DNA of 64,000 nucleotides from an uncultured Lachnospiraceae bacterium (GTDB lineage: Bacteria; Bacillota; Clostridia; Lachnospirales; Lachnospiraceae): NCBI GenBank assembly GCA_947565425.1, contig CANOFW010000002.1, forward strand, positions 62,001 to 126,000, in the 5' to 3' direction. A program made the translations under genes and the position numbers. Within the stretch, counting starts at the first letter, position 1. Every line of letters starts with the position of its first letter. Below the pieces are notes generated by a model. The model was not told where the DNA came from, did no database searches, and saw only the letters and a program-made list of their open reading frames with translations. Shown one piece after another: positions 8,510 through 17,124 of the stretch.

Positions 8510-9379
8510 ATGAACATACACGAATACGAATGCTCCCAGGAGACAAAACCTCATGGGCACGACAATTTCCCTTTTGATATTTATCTGTGCAGCATTCCCA
8601 CTGATTTTACAATTGTGCCCACGCATTGGCACAATGCTATGGAAATAATTTATATCAAAAAAGGACGCGGCATCATCAATGTGGATCTATCTCCCTATCA
8701 AGTTTCGGAAGGAGATATTATTGTCGTGCCACCAGGACAACTGCATTCTATAGAGCAGCAATCTGATTATTCCATGGAATATGAAAATATTATTTTCAAG
8801 CTCTCTATGCTGATGGCTCCCCAGGAAGATATCTGCACGGAAGAGTTTTTTCAACCTTTAAAACATGGAAAATCTCTCCCAGACACCTTATATACAAGAA
8901 ACTCTCCCCTGTACCCCGCTTTGTCCGACTGCCTCAACACCATAGACAGTATTTGTCGGGATTTTCCTTATGGATATCAACTCGCTATCAAGGGACAACT
9001 GTTTTCTTTTTTCTATGAGTTATCTAAGTCCTTTCACAGCGCAGCATCCCACGGAAATCACAAATCCCTCGACCGCCTAAAAGGGCTTCTCAAATATGTA
9101 GAGACCAACTATCGGGAAAAAATTTCTATTGCAGACGCCGCCAGAATCTGTGGTTTTAGCCAGTCACATTTTATGAAATTTTTTAAAGCTAGTATTGGGG
9201 TATCTTTTACAGACTATTTAAACGATTACCGTATCACTATGGCCGCGCGGCTTTTGGGCTCATCTTCCGACACGGTAGTCAATATTGCTTCTGAGACAGG
9301 ATTTGAGAATCTCTCTTATTTTAACCGGGTATTTAAGCGAAAGTACCAGTGTACTCCTAGGGAGTTTCGCAAGAAATAG
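8510..9379 (+). CDS. AraC-family regulator with cupin sensor domain
   Basis: A 289-aa transcription factor. Residues about 20-105 form a cupin effector domain (THWHNAMEIIYIKKGRG... EGDIIVVPPGQLHSIEQ). Residues about 190-289 are the double helix-turn-helix AraC domain (ISIADAARICGFSQSHFMKFFK; YRITMAARLLGSSSDTVVNIA; GFENLSYFNRVFKRKYQCTPREFRKK). AAGGAGG lies 6 bases before ATG 8510. The ligand is unknown; members with this layout usually sense sugars. It is divergent from glgP, and its last 23 bp overlap the convergent RloB gene, an unusual tail-to-tail overlap. Confidence 0.9.
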   Translation: MNIHEYECSQETKPHGHDNFPFDIYLCSIPTDFTIVPTHWHNAMEIIYIKKGRGIINVDLSPYQVSEGDIIVVPPGQLHSIEQQSDYSMEYENIIFKLSMLMAPQEDICTEEFFQPLKHGKSLPDTLYTRNSPLYPALSDCLNTIDSICRDFPYGYQLAIKGQLFSFFYELSKSFHSAASHGNHKSLDRLKGLLKYVETNYREKISIADAARICGFSQSHFMKFFKASIGVSFTDYLNDYRITMAARLLGSSSDTVVNIASETGFENLSYFNRVFKRKYQCTPREFRKK

Positions 9380-10253
9380 AGGGGCGGGAATACATTTTTA
9401 AATCTTCCATGAGTTTCCACAAATTGCATCCTATATGGTCTACAAGTTCATTTTCATCCCCGGGGAATTTTTTTGCCTGCTCGATGGCCTTATCTATAAA
9501 AGGCATATATTTTCTGGCAAAACTTATATTACTTTTGCCATGATGCGCCCTGTCAGAGACCTCTTTACTCACAAACGTATGCTGTTTTGACATCACCCTG
9601 TTTTCTTTAATTTCATCCAACTGTTTCCCAAACTCTTCCTCTATATCAGCTAAATGCATGAGAAGCCAAAACTCAAAACATGGATTCGCAATATAACACT
9701 TATACCCCTTTTCTTTACAATGATTAATGCATTCATACATATTGGCTTCTGAATGTGTAAGCTTATCTCTGTCAATCAATACAGCAAATTCGTCCAATTC
9801 ACGGTTGTATTTTTTCAGATATTTCCGATAGTTAATGTCAAATCCAATCTTTCGTAATTCTGTAACAAACGCATTTCTCTGTCTTCTTGGTATATTTTGA
9901 GGATTCTCCATATATTGTTTTATGAACTCTACAGAATACGTCTCTCTAAATTGATTTGATATATCCTCTAAGAAGTCGTCTTCATTTTGTTCCCTAAGCC
10001 TGATATACTCCTCCAGCAATTCAACTACTTGTTGCGGCGCACTGTTCGTATCTTTTCTCCCTCTGCCCAAAACTTCAACGTCAATTTTACCATTGATGCC
10101 TATTTTAACTCTATTTTTTGACACGCCGTCAAAATATTCTTTCTCCGTTTCATTTCCTTCTACTGATAGAAAAATCCTTTTTTCTACAAGAACCCTCACA
10201 TCCTCTTCTTCTCGTTCATATGCTGTTGACATTAATCTAAATTGATTATGCAT
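9357..10253 (-). CDS. RloB-like (AbiLii-type) TOPRIM-fold protein
   Basis: A 298-aa cytoplasmic protein of the RloB family, often the second gene of RloAB/AbiL ATPase-nuclease defence modules. Recognisable parts are IFLSVEGNETEKEYF near the N-terminus (acidic residue of a TOPRIM-like fold), DEFAVLIDRDKLTHSE (the DxD-like motif), and YIANPCFEFWLLMHL followed by the SNISFARKYMPFIDKA region. The start at 10253 is set by TTGGAGG 6 bases upstream, inside the ATPase gene; the 8-bp overlap implies translational coupling. The 3' end runs 23 bp into the convergent AraC gene. A role as the effector nuclease of an abortive-infection system is inferred from the pairing. Confidence 0.85.
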   Translation of the reverse strand: MHNQFRLMSTAYEREEEDVRVLVEKRIFLSVEGNETEKEYFDGVSKNRVKIGINGKIDVEVLGRGRKDTNSAPQQVVELLEEYIRLREQNEDDFLEDISNQFRETYSVEFIKQYMENPQNIPRRQRNAFVTELRKIGFDINYRKYLKKYNRELDEFAVLIDRDKLTHSEANMYECINHCKEKGYKCYIANPCFEFWLLMHLADIEEEFGKQLDEIKENRVMSKQHTFVSKEVSDRAHHGKSNISFARKYMPFIDKAIEQAKKFPGDENELVDHIGCNLWKLMEDLKMYSRPSISCETP

Positions 10254-11619
10254 TTATGTCCTCCAAAATTTCATCATCAAATACAGGTATAGCATCGTAA
10301 CGCCCCAACAAATATTCTTTATTAATTACTTTATCATAACGTTCTTTGAAACGGTTTAACGAGTATATTTTAGAACTATGGTCCTCCATCCTTTTTACAA
10401 ACCAGATTTCATCCTGCCTGACCAATTCTAAATCCAGCAAATTGGAATCATGTGTCGTAGCAATGATCTGGCTGGTATCTCCTTCTGTCAATTCATAAAA
10501 CAATTCCAAAAATCTTCGGATAAGGTTCGTGTGAAGGCTCCGGTCAATCTCATCAATAAAAATTACTGCATTTCCATTGTGCTCATAAAATAGAGGTATA
10601 AGGTCAAACAGCCTTTGGGTTCCATCAGATTCCTCCTGATAATCAAAAAGCTCCTGATTATTACCATGATTTTGCACCATTTTCGTTGTAACAATATTCC
10701 CCTCCATATCTTTTCGTAACAGATACATTTGGTTATTCACTTTGAACATTACAGGCTCTTCTTGAATTTCATTAGAAACCCTGATTTTTAGCTTTTCTGC
10801 CTCTTCCCTCGGAATACCATCAAAAATTTTATCAAACTCTACATAGCCTAACTTTGATTCCACAGCCTCAATTCCCGTATCAAAATATTTTAATAGATGC
10901 GAAAATAATTCCCTGATAGCCTCGTCTTCCACCATCTGATTTAACCTACTGTATTGGCTGGTAGGAAATATTATGATCATACTTTGAAACCAAAGAAACA
11001 CATCAAAAATTTCTGAGAAAATACCCTGTTTTCCATTACTTCTTTCCGCAACATCACTCAAAATACTTTTTTTCTTCAGGGCATCAGAAATATTTCCACT
11101 AAAATCCTCCAAATAAAATTTCCATCTTGTTTCTTCTTCGATATTCTTTATTTTTATTTCAGTCTCTGTATAAGGCACGCCTTGTTCGTCAATATTCCTA
11201 TTAAAAATATAGGTCTCAGCGCCACTCTTCTCTATACGAATCAGCCATTCTGAAATTATCTTTTTTTCTACATAAGATATGGCAATCCCATAAGAATACT
11301 CTTTCCCCGACTGGGTAATCAGGCGATACTCAAAAACCGCCGGGTTTTTGTACCCATCGGTGCAAATACGAAAATATTTTTTATTTAAATCTACAGAATC
11401 CAGACCATCCAATATAATATCACTTGAAAAGTCAATTGCTCTGATTAAATTACTCTTCCCACCCGCATTGGCGCCATAAATAAGCCCTGTTTTTAAAATT
11501 CTTTTGCCATTACCATTTAGGATGTGTTCTTTGTGCCTGACTACTTTAGATGCCATCATAGAAATCGTCTGTGGCGTTTTAAAAGATAGATAATTACTTA
11601 CTGAAAAGCCTAAAAACAT
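10246..11619 (-). CDS. AAA/ABC-type ATPase, RloA/AbiLi-like defence ATPase
   Basis: A 457-aa soluble SMC/ABC-like ATPase of the AAA_15/AAA_21 group. It begins FLGFSVSNYLSFKTPQTISM, has a Walker A GANAGGKSNLIRA (about residue 50), a signature-like segment EESDGTQRLFDLIPLF, a Walker B AVIFIDEIDRSLH and a switch His in IIATTHDSNLLD. It is paired with RloB. The start at 11619 is a judgement: an ATG at 11643 also lies downstream of the promoter, but 11619 matches the usual family N-terminus. Longer readings begin upstream of the promoter and are excluded. The pair is best read as a phage-defence cassette; the trigger is unknown. Confidence 0.85.
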   Translation of the reverse strand: MFLGFSVSNYLSFKTPQTISMMASKVVRHKEHILNGNGKRILKTGLIYGANAGGKSNLIRAIDFSSDIILDGLDSVDLNKKYFRICTDGYKNPAVFEYRLITQSGKEYSYGIAISYVEKKIISEWLIRIEKSGAETYIFNRNIDEQGVPYTETEIKIKNIEEETRWKFYLEDFSGNISDALKKKSILSDVAERSNGKQGIFSEIFDVFLWFQSMIIIFPTSQYSRLNQMVEDEAIRELFSHLLKYFDTGIEAVESKLGYVEFDKIFDGIPREEAEKLKIRVSNEIQEEPVMFKVNNQMYLLRKDMEGNIVTTKMVQNHGNNQELFDYQEESDGTQRLFDLIPLFYEHNGNAVIFIDEIDRSLHTNLIRRFLELFYELTEGDTSQIIATTHDSNLLDLELVRQDEIWFVKRMEDHSSKIYSLNRFKERYDKVINKEYLLGRYDAIPVFDDEILEDINA

Positions 11620-11655
11620 TTTTCTGCTCTCTTTCTTTTTCATTATAATGAATTT

Positions 11656-11685
11656 ATTATATTGTGAATAATTCTCTTTTGTCAA
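11656..11685 (-). promoter_or_regulatory. consensus promoter of the RloA-RloB cassette
   Basis: Perfect TTGACA (11685-11680) and TATAAT (11661-11656) on the minus strand with an 18-bp spacer. A strong constitutive promoter is plausible and shows the cassette is transcribed independently of the glycolytic operon. Confidence 0.75.
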
Positions 11686-11778
11686 TATTTATATACATTC
11701 TTGCTTATCTTTTTATTTGTTATTTGAGATTTTTTCCGTTTTCCCTCTTCTCATCACCCTCTTTCCTACAAAACGCAA

Positions 11779-11822
11779 AACCCCACTTCCGTTATGTACA
11801 TTCCATAACTAGAAGTGAGGTT
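11779..11822 (-). terminator. terminator after tpiA
   Basis: AACCCCACTTC (11779-11789) pairs with GAAGTGAGGTT (11812-11822) with one mismatch, and an inner GTTATG/CATAAC extends the helix. On the minus strand it is followed by a T-rich tract (TTTTGCGTTTT), fitting termination of the gap-pgk-tpiA transcript. Confidence 0.6.
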
Positions 11823-11886
11823 CGGTGATAGTCATACTGTAAACAAATCTATTATTATGTTAAATAACTTTTTATCATACAACTAA

Positions 11887-12636
11887 TTATTTATAGCAAA
11901 CAATTTTGCCAAAATCAGCCTTGAGGGAAGCCCCGCCAACAAGTCCGCCGTCAATGTCCGGTTTAGAGAAAAGCTCTGCTGCATTGCCAGCATTCACAGA
12001 ACCGCCGTACTGAATACGGATAGATTCTGCGGTAGCCTCATCATAAACCTCTTTGATGCAGGCACGGATTGCCGCACAAACTTCTTCTGCCTGATCGGAA
12101 GTTGCTGTCTCACCGGTTCCGATTGCCCAGATTGGCTCATATGCAATGACTGCTGTCTTGGCCTGATCTGCGGTCACATTTTGGAATGCAATCTTAATTT
12201 GCATGCGAATCCAGTCAATATAAATACCCTGTTTTCTCTGTGTCAAAGTCTCTCCACAGCAGATAATTGGTGTAATACCATGCTCAAATGCCTTGAGCAC
12301 TTTCTTATTTACAGTCTCATCGGTCTCTGCAAAATATTCTCTTCTCTCAGAATGTCCGATAATGACATATTTGACACCAGCGTCAGTCAGCATATTGGGA
12401 GCAATTTCTCCTGTGTATGCGCCGCTCTCTTCGTAATACATATTCTCTGCACCAATATTGATGTTAGAGCCCTTTGCAGCTTCCATTGCCGGAATGATGT
12501 CGATTGCCGGTACACAGAATACTACGTCAACCTCATCATTGGCAACTAAGGGCTTTAATTCGTCTACCAAAGCTACTGCCTCGCTCGGCGTCTTATTCAT
12601 TTTCCAGTTTCCTGCAATAATTTTCTTTCTTGCCAT
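11887..12636 (-). CDS. tpiA: triosephosphate isomerase
   Basis: Interconverts dihydroxyacetone phosphate and glyceraldehyde-3-phosphate. The 249-aa TIM barrel has GNWKMNKT (substrate Lys), [13 protein letters not shown] (electrophilic His), [15 protein letters not shown] (catalytic Glu) and the phosphate-binding loops IQYGGSVN and [10 protein letters not shown]. Length is standard. It is the third gene of the leftward gap-pgk-tpiA cluster, 181 bp after pgk. That gap holds repeats, so tpiA could be cotranscribed with pgk or have its own promoter. Confidence 0.97.
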   Translation of the reverse strand: MARKKIIAGNWKMNKTPSEAVALVDELKPLVANDEVDVVFCVPAIDIIPAMEAAKGSNINIGAENMYYEESGAYTGEIAPNMLTDAGVKYVIIGHSERREYFAETDETVNKKVLKAFEHGITPIICCGETLTQRKQGIYIDWIRMQIKIAFQNVTADQAKTAVIAYEPIWAIGTGETATSDQAEEVCAAIRACIKEVYDEATAESIRIQYGGSVNAGNAAELFSKPDIDGGLVGGASLKADFGKIVCYK

Positions 12637-12670
12637 GTTCTTATCCTCTTTTTCTTATATTTATAATTTA

Positions 12671-12808
12671 CTTGCCAATCGCTAGTTATTTCTATAAGGA
12701 AGTTCTGTTCGCTAACCTCAATCTTCGCCTCTGGCTCGCTTTCGCTAATCTCACAGAACGACCTCGCAACACGCTCTGTCTGCGCCTTCGGCTTGCCAAT
12801 CGCTAGTT
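12671..12808. repeat. 17-bp direct repeats flanking structured pgk-tpiA spacer
   Basis: CTTGCCAATCGCTAGTT occurs exactly at 12671-12687 and 12792-12808. Between the copies is an inverted repeat GTTCTGT/ACAGAAC (12702-12708 and 12753-12759) enclosing smaller repeats of TTCGCTAA. No gene is seen. The block looks like a degenerate repeat element inserted between operon genes. Confidence 0.6.
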
Positions 12809-12817
12809 GCTTTCGGT

Positions 12818-14026
12818 CTATTTATTGGTTGCTGCCGCTACTCCCGGAAGCTCTTTACCCTCTAAGAATTCCAGAGAAGCTCCGCCGCCTGTAGAAATGT
12901 GGCTCATCTTATCGCCAAATCCTAACTGATTTACTGCTGCTGCGGAATCTCCACCGCCGATAATCGTGGTAGCGTCTGTCTCTGCCAATGCTTTGGCAAC
13001 TGCAATCGTTCCTGCTGCAAGTGTTGGGTTCTCAAATACACCCATCGGTCCGTTCCATACTACTGTCTTTGCAGATTTTACAGCGTCTGCAAACAACTCT
13101 GCCGTCTTCGGTCCGATATCGCATCCCTCACGGTCTGCCGGCATTTTGTCAGAATCATAAACTTCTACCTCAACCGGTGCGTCAATCGGATTCGGGAAAT
13201 CTGTGATCGTTGCAGAGTCAACCGGCAATAATAATTTCTTGCCAAGCTTCTCAGCCTTCGCAATCATTTCCTTACAATAGTCAAGCTTGCTGTCATCTAC
13301 CAAAGACTTTCCAATCTCATTTCCCTGTGCTTTTAAGAATGTATAAGCCATACCACCGCCGATAATCAGGGTGTCACATTTCTCCAGTAAGTTAGAAATT
13401 ACATTCAGCTTATCTGCAACTTTTGCTCCGCCTAAGATTGCTACGAATGGCCTTACCGGGTTCTCCACTGCATTACCCAGGAAATCAATCTCTTTCTGCA
13501 TCAGGTAACCTACAGCTGCTGTGTCAACCAATTCAGAAACACCAACGTTAGAACAATGTGCTCTGTGGGCTGTTCCGAATGCATCATTTACAAAAATGTC
13601 ACAAAGGGAAGCTAAATCCTTGGAGAAAGCCTCTCCATTCTTGGTCTCTTCTACTCTGTAACGTGTATTCTCAAGCAAGATAACCTCGCCGTCTTTCATA
13701 GCCTCTACTGCTGCCTTTGCATTCGGTCCTACTACTTCCGGATCAGCCGCAAATTTTACTTCCTGTCCTAACAGTTCTGTCAATCTTGCTGCCACAGGAG
13801 CAAGAGACAATTCCGGCTTAGGCTCTCCCTTAGGCTTGCCAAGATGAGAACAGAGAATTACTTTGCCGCCGTCTGCAATCAATTTCTTAATGGTAGGCAG
13901 CGCTGCAACCAAACGGTTCTCGTCTGTAATCTTACCTTCTTTTAAAGGTACATTGAAATCGCATCTGCAAAGTACGCGTTTTCCGCTTACATTAATATCA
14001 TCCACTGAAACTTTATTCAAAGCCAT
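12818..14026 (-). CDS. pgk: phosphoglycerate kinase
   Basis: Transfers phosphate from 1,3-bisphosphoglycerate to ADP in glycolysis. The 402-aa protein has the N-terminal substrate site [19 protein letters not shown], the [10 protein letters not shown] loop, [26 protein letters not shown], and the C-terminal nucleotide site [11 protein letters not shown] followed by [11 protein letters not shown] and [16 protein letters not shown] strong AGGAGG lies upstream of ATG 14026. It lies between gap and tpiA on the same strand. A dispersed hairpin element and tandem repeats separate it from gap. Confidence 0.97.
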   Translation of the reverse strand: MALNKVSVDDINVSGKRVLCRCDFNVPLKEGKITDENRLVAALPTIKKLIADGGKVILCSHLGKPKGEPKPELSLAPVAARLTELLGQEVKFAADPEVVGPNAKAAVEAMKDGEVILLENTRYRVEETKNGEAFSKDLASLCDIFVNDAFGTAHRAHCSNVGVSELVDTAAVGYLMQKEIDFLGNAVENPVRPFVAILGGAKVADKLNVISNLLEKCDTLIIGGGMAYTFLKAQGNEIGKSLVDDSKLDYCKEMIAKAEKLGKKLLLPVDSATITDFPNPIDAPVEVEVYDSDKMPADREGCDIGPKTAELFADAVKSAKTVVWNGPMGVFENPTLAAGTIAVAKALAETDATTIIGGGDSAAAVNQLGFGDKMSHISTGGGASLEFLEGKELPGVAAATNK

Positions 14027-14150
14027 CTTTATTTCCTCCTAAAAAATTTGTTAGTATTATCAAAGAAACGCCATACACATAGTATTTTTATTTTATAGAA
14101 AGATACTTTCACACTTCAACGTAACAAGGTCTCTCCCATAGACTAAAATA

Positions 14151-14177
14151 GGGCCCGGTCCAAAAAAGACCGGACCC
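14151..14177 (-). terminator. terminator-like hairpin in a dispersed intergenic element
   Basis: On the minus strand GGGTCCGGTC pairs with GACCGGGCCC (one G-U) around a T-rich loop and is followed by TATTTTAG. It would stop, or attenuate, transcription leaving gap. Sequence downstream of the hairpin matches the element at 21905-21992. Confidence 0.6.
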
Positions 14178-14373
14178 TTTCTGAGTCTTATCTGCACTTC
14201 TGGCAGCCTGTCGCCTCCAAAGGTAGTCTACCGTGCAGTTTATTATCCTTATCAATATAATAGAATAAGGTAGTTCCGCTCGACTAGCACGCCAGTGTCA
14301 CCTGCGGTTCACTGCCGTTAAGTCTCGGGAACGGCTATCACACTAACCTCAGGCTGCGCCAAAGGCTTGCCTT

Positions 14374-14411
14374 CGTTAAGTGTTCAATGCCTCGCTAAGT
14401 GTTCGATGCCT
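14374..14411. repeat. 19-bp tandem repeat just downstream of gap
   Basis: CGTTAAGTGTTCAATGCCT (14374-14392) is followed directly by CGCTAAGTGTTCGATGCCT (14393-14411), 17 of 19 identical, then a shorter echo CAATGCCTA. It begins within a few bases of the gap stop codon, as the 38-bp repeat does at the end of the 4060 gene. Confidence 0.7.
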
Positions 14412-14417
14412 CAATGC

Positions 14418-15434
14418 CTATGCTAACTCGCTGAAATACTTAATTGTACGAACCATCTGGCTGGTGTAGCTGTTCTCGTTGTCATACCAAGAAACAACCT
14501 GTACTTCATATAAGTCATCAGAAACCTTGGAAACCATGGTCTGAGTTGCATCGAACAGAGAACCAAATCTCATGCCTACGATATCGGAAGAAACGATCTC
14601 ATCCTCATTATAACCGAAGGACTCGTTAGCTGCTGCTTTCATAGCTGCGTTGATTCCGTCAACAGTTACATCATTGCCCTTAACAACTGCTGTTAAGATC
14701 GTAGTAGAACCTGTCGGGGTCGGTACACGCTGTGCAGAACCGATTAACTTGCCGTTCAATTCAGGAATAACCAAGCCGATTGCTTTTGCTGCACCTGTGC
14801 TGTTTGGAACGATATTAACTGCTGCTGCACGAGATCTTCTCAGATCGCCTTTTCTCTGCGGTCCGTCTAATGTCATCTGATCGCCTGTGTATGCATGGAT
14901 GGTGCACATGATACCAGACTGGATTGCTGCATATTTGTTCAGAGCATCAGCCATAGGAGCCAGGCAGTTTGTTGTACAGGAAGCTGCGGAAATGATAGTA
15001 TCATCAGCTTTCAATGTATCGTGGTTTGTATTGAAAACAATAGTAGGAAGGTCGTTGCCTGCCGGAGCAGAGATAACAACTTTACGAGCACCAGCGTTGA
15101 TGTGAGCCTGTGCTTTATCCTTGGAGGTGTAGAATCCGGAGCACTCCAGAACAACGTCAACCTTCAAATCTCCCCATGGGCAGTTATTTGCATCTGGGAA
15201 AGCGTAGATTTTGATTTCTTTTCCATCAACTGTAATGGAATCTTCACCTGCTGTTACCTTATCTGCTAATTCATACTTACCCTGAGATGAATCATACTTC
15301 AACAGATGTGCTAACATTTTCGGGCTTGTTAAATCGTTGATTGCTACTACTTCGTATCCCTCTGCACCAAACATCTGTCTGAATGCTAAACGGCCGATAC
15401 GTCCAAAACCATTAATTGCTACTCTTACTGACAT
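14418..15434 (-). CDS. gap: glyceraldehyde-3-phosphate dehydrogenase, type I
   Basis: NAD-dependent oxidation and phosphorylation of glyceraldehyde-3-phosphate. The 338-aa protein starts [20 protein letters not shown] (Rossmann motif), contains the catalytic Cys in [13 protein letters not shown], the His-containing [16 protein letters not shown] and, at the C-terminus, [15 protein letters not shown]. Family length. AGGAGGA lies about 6 bases before ATG 15434 and a good promoter sits at 15499-15527. It is the first gene of the leftward gap-pgk-tpiA group. The hairpin after it suggests gap mRNA may be made in excess of the distal genes. Confidence 0.97.
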   Translation of the reverse strand: MSVRVAINGFGRIGRLAFRQMFGAEGYEVVAINDLTSPKMLAHLLKYDSSQGKYELADKVTAGEDSITVDGKEIKIYAFPDANNCPWGDLKVDVVLECSGFYTSKDKAQAHINAGARKVVISAPAGNDLPTIVFNTNHDTLKADDTIISAASCTTNCLAPMADALNKYAAIQSGIMCTIHAYTGDQMTLDGPQRKGDLRRSRAAAVNIVPNSTGAAKAIGLVIPELNGKLIGSAQRVPTPTGSTTILTAVVKGNDVTVDGINAAMKAAANESFGYNEDEIVSSDIVGMRFGSLFDATQTMVSKVSDDLYEVQVVSWYDNENSYTSQMVRTIKYFSELA

Positions 15435-15498
15435 GATAATTCCTCCTAATTTTGAATGAATTTAGTATTTCCTTGGATATATTACCCAACTTGTCTAT

Positions 15499-15527
15499 AT
15501 TCTAACTAATTTCAGGCAAAAATTCAA
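15499..15527 (-). promoter_or_regulatory. gap promoter
   Basis: Minus strand -35 TTGAAT (15527-15522), 17-bp spacer, -10 TAGAAT (15504-15499), 65 bp before the gap ATG. A short inverted repeat AACTTT-GTT-AAAGTT lies just upstream (about 15540-15554). Confidence 0.65.
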
Positions 15528-15633
15528 GGGGCTTTTTCAACTTTGTTAAAGTTTTAGCAACAGTTCCGCCATGTCACTTAGTTAAGCAGGCAAATACTGT
15601 TCACCTGTCGCTGTAAACTCTTCATGAAATTAA

Positions 15634-15975
15634 AAAATAAGAAGCTCCAATAAAAAAATAGTTACCGTGGAGAATGCGGACGGTTACGGTGACAATACAT
15701 TTTACATTACGCCCAAAAAAGCGGGGAAAACAAAAGTAACGTTTCAATACAAAAAAAAGACATACACGATTTCCGTACAGGTTAAGTATTGGGAAAATCC
15801 TTGCAAGACATTTCAGATAGGGAAAACGAATTATTCAAAATATTTTAATACTTCTAATAAGTATTCCCTGAGCCAGCAGAATAAGTCTAAAGTAACGATA
15901 CGCGGTGGCAAGAGAGCGCCCGGCATGCTTTCCGTTGTAGCACAGAGAAAACTGGTGCTTGGCAAGATAGCCTAG
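15634..15975 (+). pseudogene. relic of a secreted Ig-like/repeat surface protein
   Basis: An open frame with no proper start (only an internal GTG at 15667 without a ribosome site). It translates to FYITPKKAGKTKVTFQYKKK, then YTISVQVKYWENPCKTFQIG and NKYSLSQQNKSKVTI. This Lys/Tyr/Thr-rich beta pattern is typical of Ig-like domains in large Lachnospiraceae surface proteins. Similarity to any domain stops near 15905, and the last 20 residues look random. The fragment ends beside tRNA-Gly, a common site of integration and excision scars. It is probably the remnant of a much longer gene. Confidence 0.4.
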
Positions 15976-15996
15976 CACCAGTTTGTCTACAGTCTC

Positions 15997-16020
15997 AAAC
16001 CGCCTATTTCTAGGCGGTTT
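15997..16020 (-). terminator. terminator after tRNA-Gly
   Basis: AAACCGCCTA / TAGGCGGTTT form a perfect 10-bp stem with a 4-base loop, 6 bp past the tRNA 3' end on the minus strand. A second stem (AAACTGGTGCT / AGCACCAGTTT, 15949-15984) follows and ends in TTTTC. Confidence 0.65.
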
Positions 16021-16026
16021 CATAGC

Positions 16027-16097
16027 AGCAGATAACGGGAGTCGAACCCGCCTTTCCAGCTTGGGAAGCTGGTGTTCTACCGATGAACCATATCTGC
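16027..16097 (-). tRNA. tRNA-Gly (anticodon CCC)
   Basis: Complete 71-nt cloverleaf on the minus strand: acceptor stem GCAGATA/TATCTGC, D arm GTTC-ATCGGTA-GAAC, anticodon stem CCAGC/GCTGG with loop TTCCCAA (anticodon CCC), T arm with TTCGACT loop, discriminator T. The 3' CCA is not encoded. It is followed by two tandem hairpins. Confidence 0.95.
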
Positions 16098-16188
16098 GTG
16101 AATCAAGTTCATTATAACATATCCGCAAGAAAATGCAAGAAAAAATTTGCAACCATTGTCGTAAATTTTCTGCTTTCCAACGACCGGC

Positions 16189-16992
16189 TTATAGAGGGTA
16201 AAATACAGGTTTACGCTCGCGGAATACTGTAAAATACTGAAAGCCGGCGTCTTTTAAAATAGTGGTTACCTTTCCGAAATCGTATGCCACATGCTCCGGC
16301 TTGTGGGCGTCCGCTCCTATTGTAATAATTTCACCGCCCATTTCCCGGTAACGTTTGAGGATTGCTTCTGTCGGATTGGGGTGCCCAAGGCCGTATTTAA
16401 AGCCTCCCGTATTGATTTCAATGCCTTTTCCCCGTTCAATGAGTATTCGTAGAATTTCATCAATCACATCCGCAAATTTTTCGTAAGTGTAATAGCGGTT
16501 GGTGTTTGGACCGTAGCGCACAATATAATCAAGGTGTCCGTAAACATCAAAACAATCAAAGGCGGCAAGGTTTTCCAAAATGGATTCAAAGTACTCCCGG
16601 TAAGCTTCGTCCTCGATTTTGCCCACAAAATATTCTGGATAGTAAGGGTCCTCCCCATTTATCCAGTGAGAAGAGCCGATGACGAAGTCAAACGGATGTT
16701 GGCGGATGATTTCCGGCAACAAATCTTTCAAATAAGTTTGTAAACCAATTTCTACGCCGATATATATAGGAAATCTATCTTGCGACTGCGTCTGAAAATG
16801 TTTCATTTCCTTGAAATATGCGGGGATATCGAGAGGAAAGAGGTCAGGCGTGGTCTGTGTTTTTTCAAGGTCTAAGTGATCGGTAAAACAAATGCCGCCA
16901 ACACCGGCATTCATGGAAGCCGCTATCATTTCCGCGGTGTCTGCTTCGCTGTCAACAGAAAAATGCGTGTGCATATGTGTGTCCCAGAGCAT
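16189..16992 (-). CDS. PHP-domain histidinol-phosphatase family protein
   Basis: A 267-aa metal-dependent phosphoesterase of the PHP superfamily, closest in layout to HisJ/HisK histidinol phosphatases. Metal-ligand motifs are visible: DTHMHTHFSVDS at the N-terminus, GICFTDHLDLEK, GSSHWING, DVYGHLDYIVRYG, IEINTGGFKYGLGHPNP and ITIGADAHKPEHVAYDF near the C-terminus. The start at 16992 is fixed by GGGAGG 7 bases upstream; an ATG at 17007 is less suitable. No other histidine genes are nearby, so the physiological substrate is uncertain. Confidence 0.85.
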   Translation of the reverse strand: MLWDTHMHTHFSVDSEADTAEMIAASMNAGVGGICFTDHLDLEKTQTTPDLFPLDIPAYFKEMKHFQTQSQDRFPIYIGVEIGLQTYLKDLLPEIIRQHPFDFVIGSSHWINGEDPYYPEYFVGKIEDEAYREYFESILENLAAFDCFDVYGHLDYIVRYGPNTNRYYTYEKFADVIDEILRILIERGKGIEINTGGFKYGLGHPNPTEAILKRYREMGGEIITIGADAHKPEHVAYDFGKVTTILKDAGFQYFTVFRERKPVFYPL

Positions 16993-17124
16993 AAATATGC
17001 CTCCCATTCAAAATAGATATTTGTTCTTGAGGAATCTGAAAAGTTACCAAACAATCATAGAACAGAATTTCCACTTTGTCAAAAGAAATCTTCCTACTCC
17101 TTCACCTGTAATAATTTGAGCAGC

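Larger units (their letters stand above)
14027..14417 (-). other. gap-pgk intergenic region (391 bp) with no gene
   Basis: No convincing ORF is present. From gap towards pgk it holds a 19-bp tandem repeat directly after the gap stop codon (14374-14411), a compositionally odd stretch with CGTTAAG/CGCTAAG words, a terminator hairpin (14151-14177), and a conserved CTTGTTAC / GAAAGTATCTTTC module (about 14095-14135) shared with 21.9 kb. Confidence 0.6.

Noticed and set aside
8384-8632. 82-aa minus-strand ORF covering the glgP/araC spacer
   Set aside because: It overlaps the AraC start and its promoter, has no ribosome site and no recognisable domain.
15835-16152. 105-aa ORF on the minus strand across tRNA-Gly
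   Set aside because: It reads straight through a complete tRNA and two terminators, so it is not a gene.
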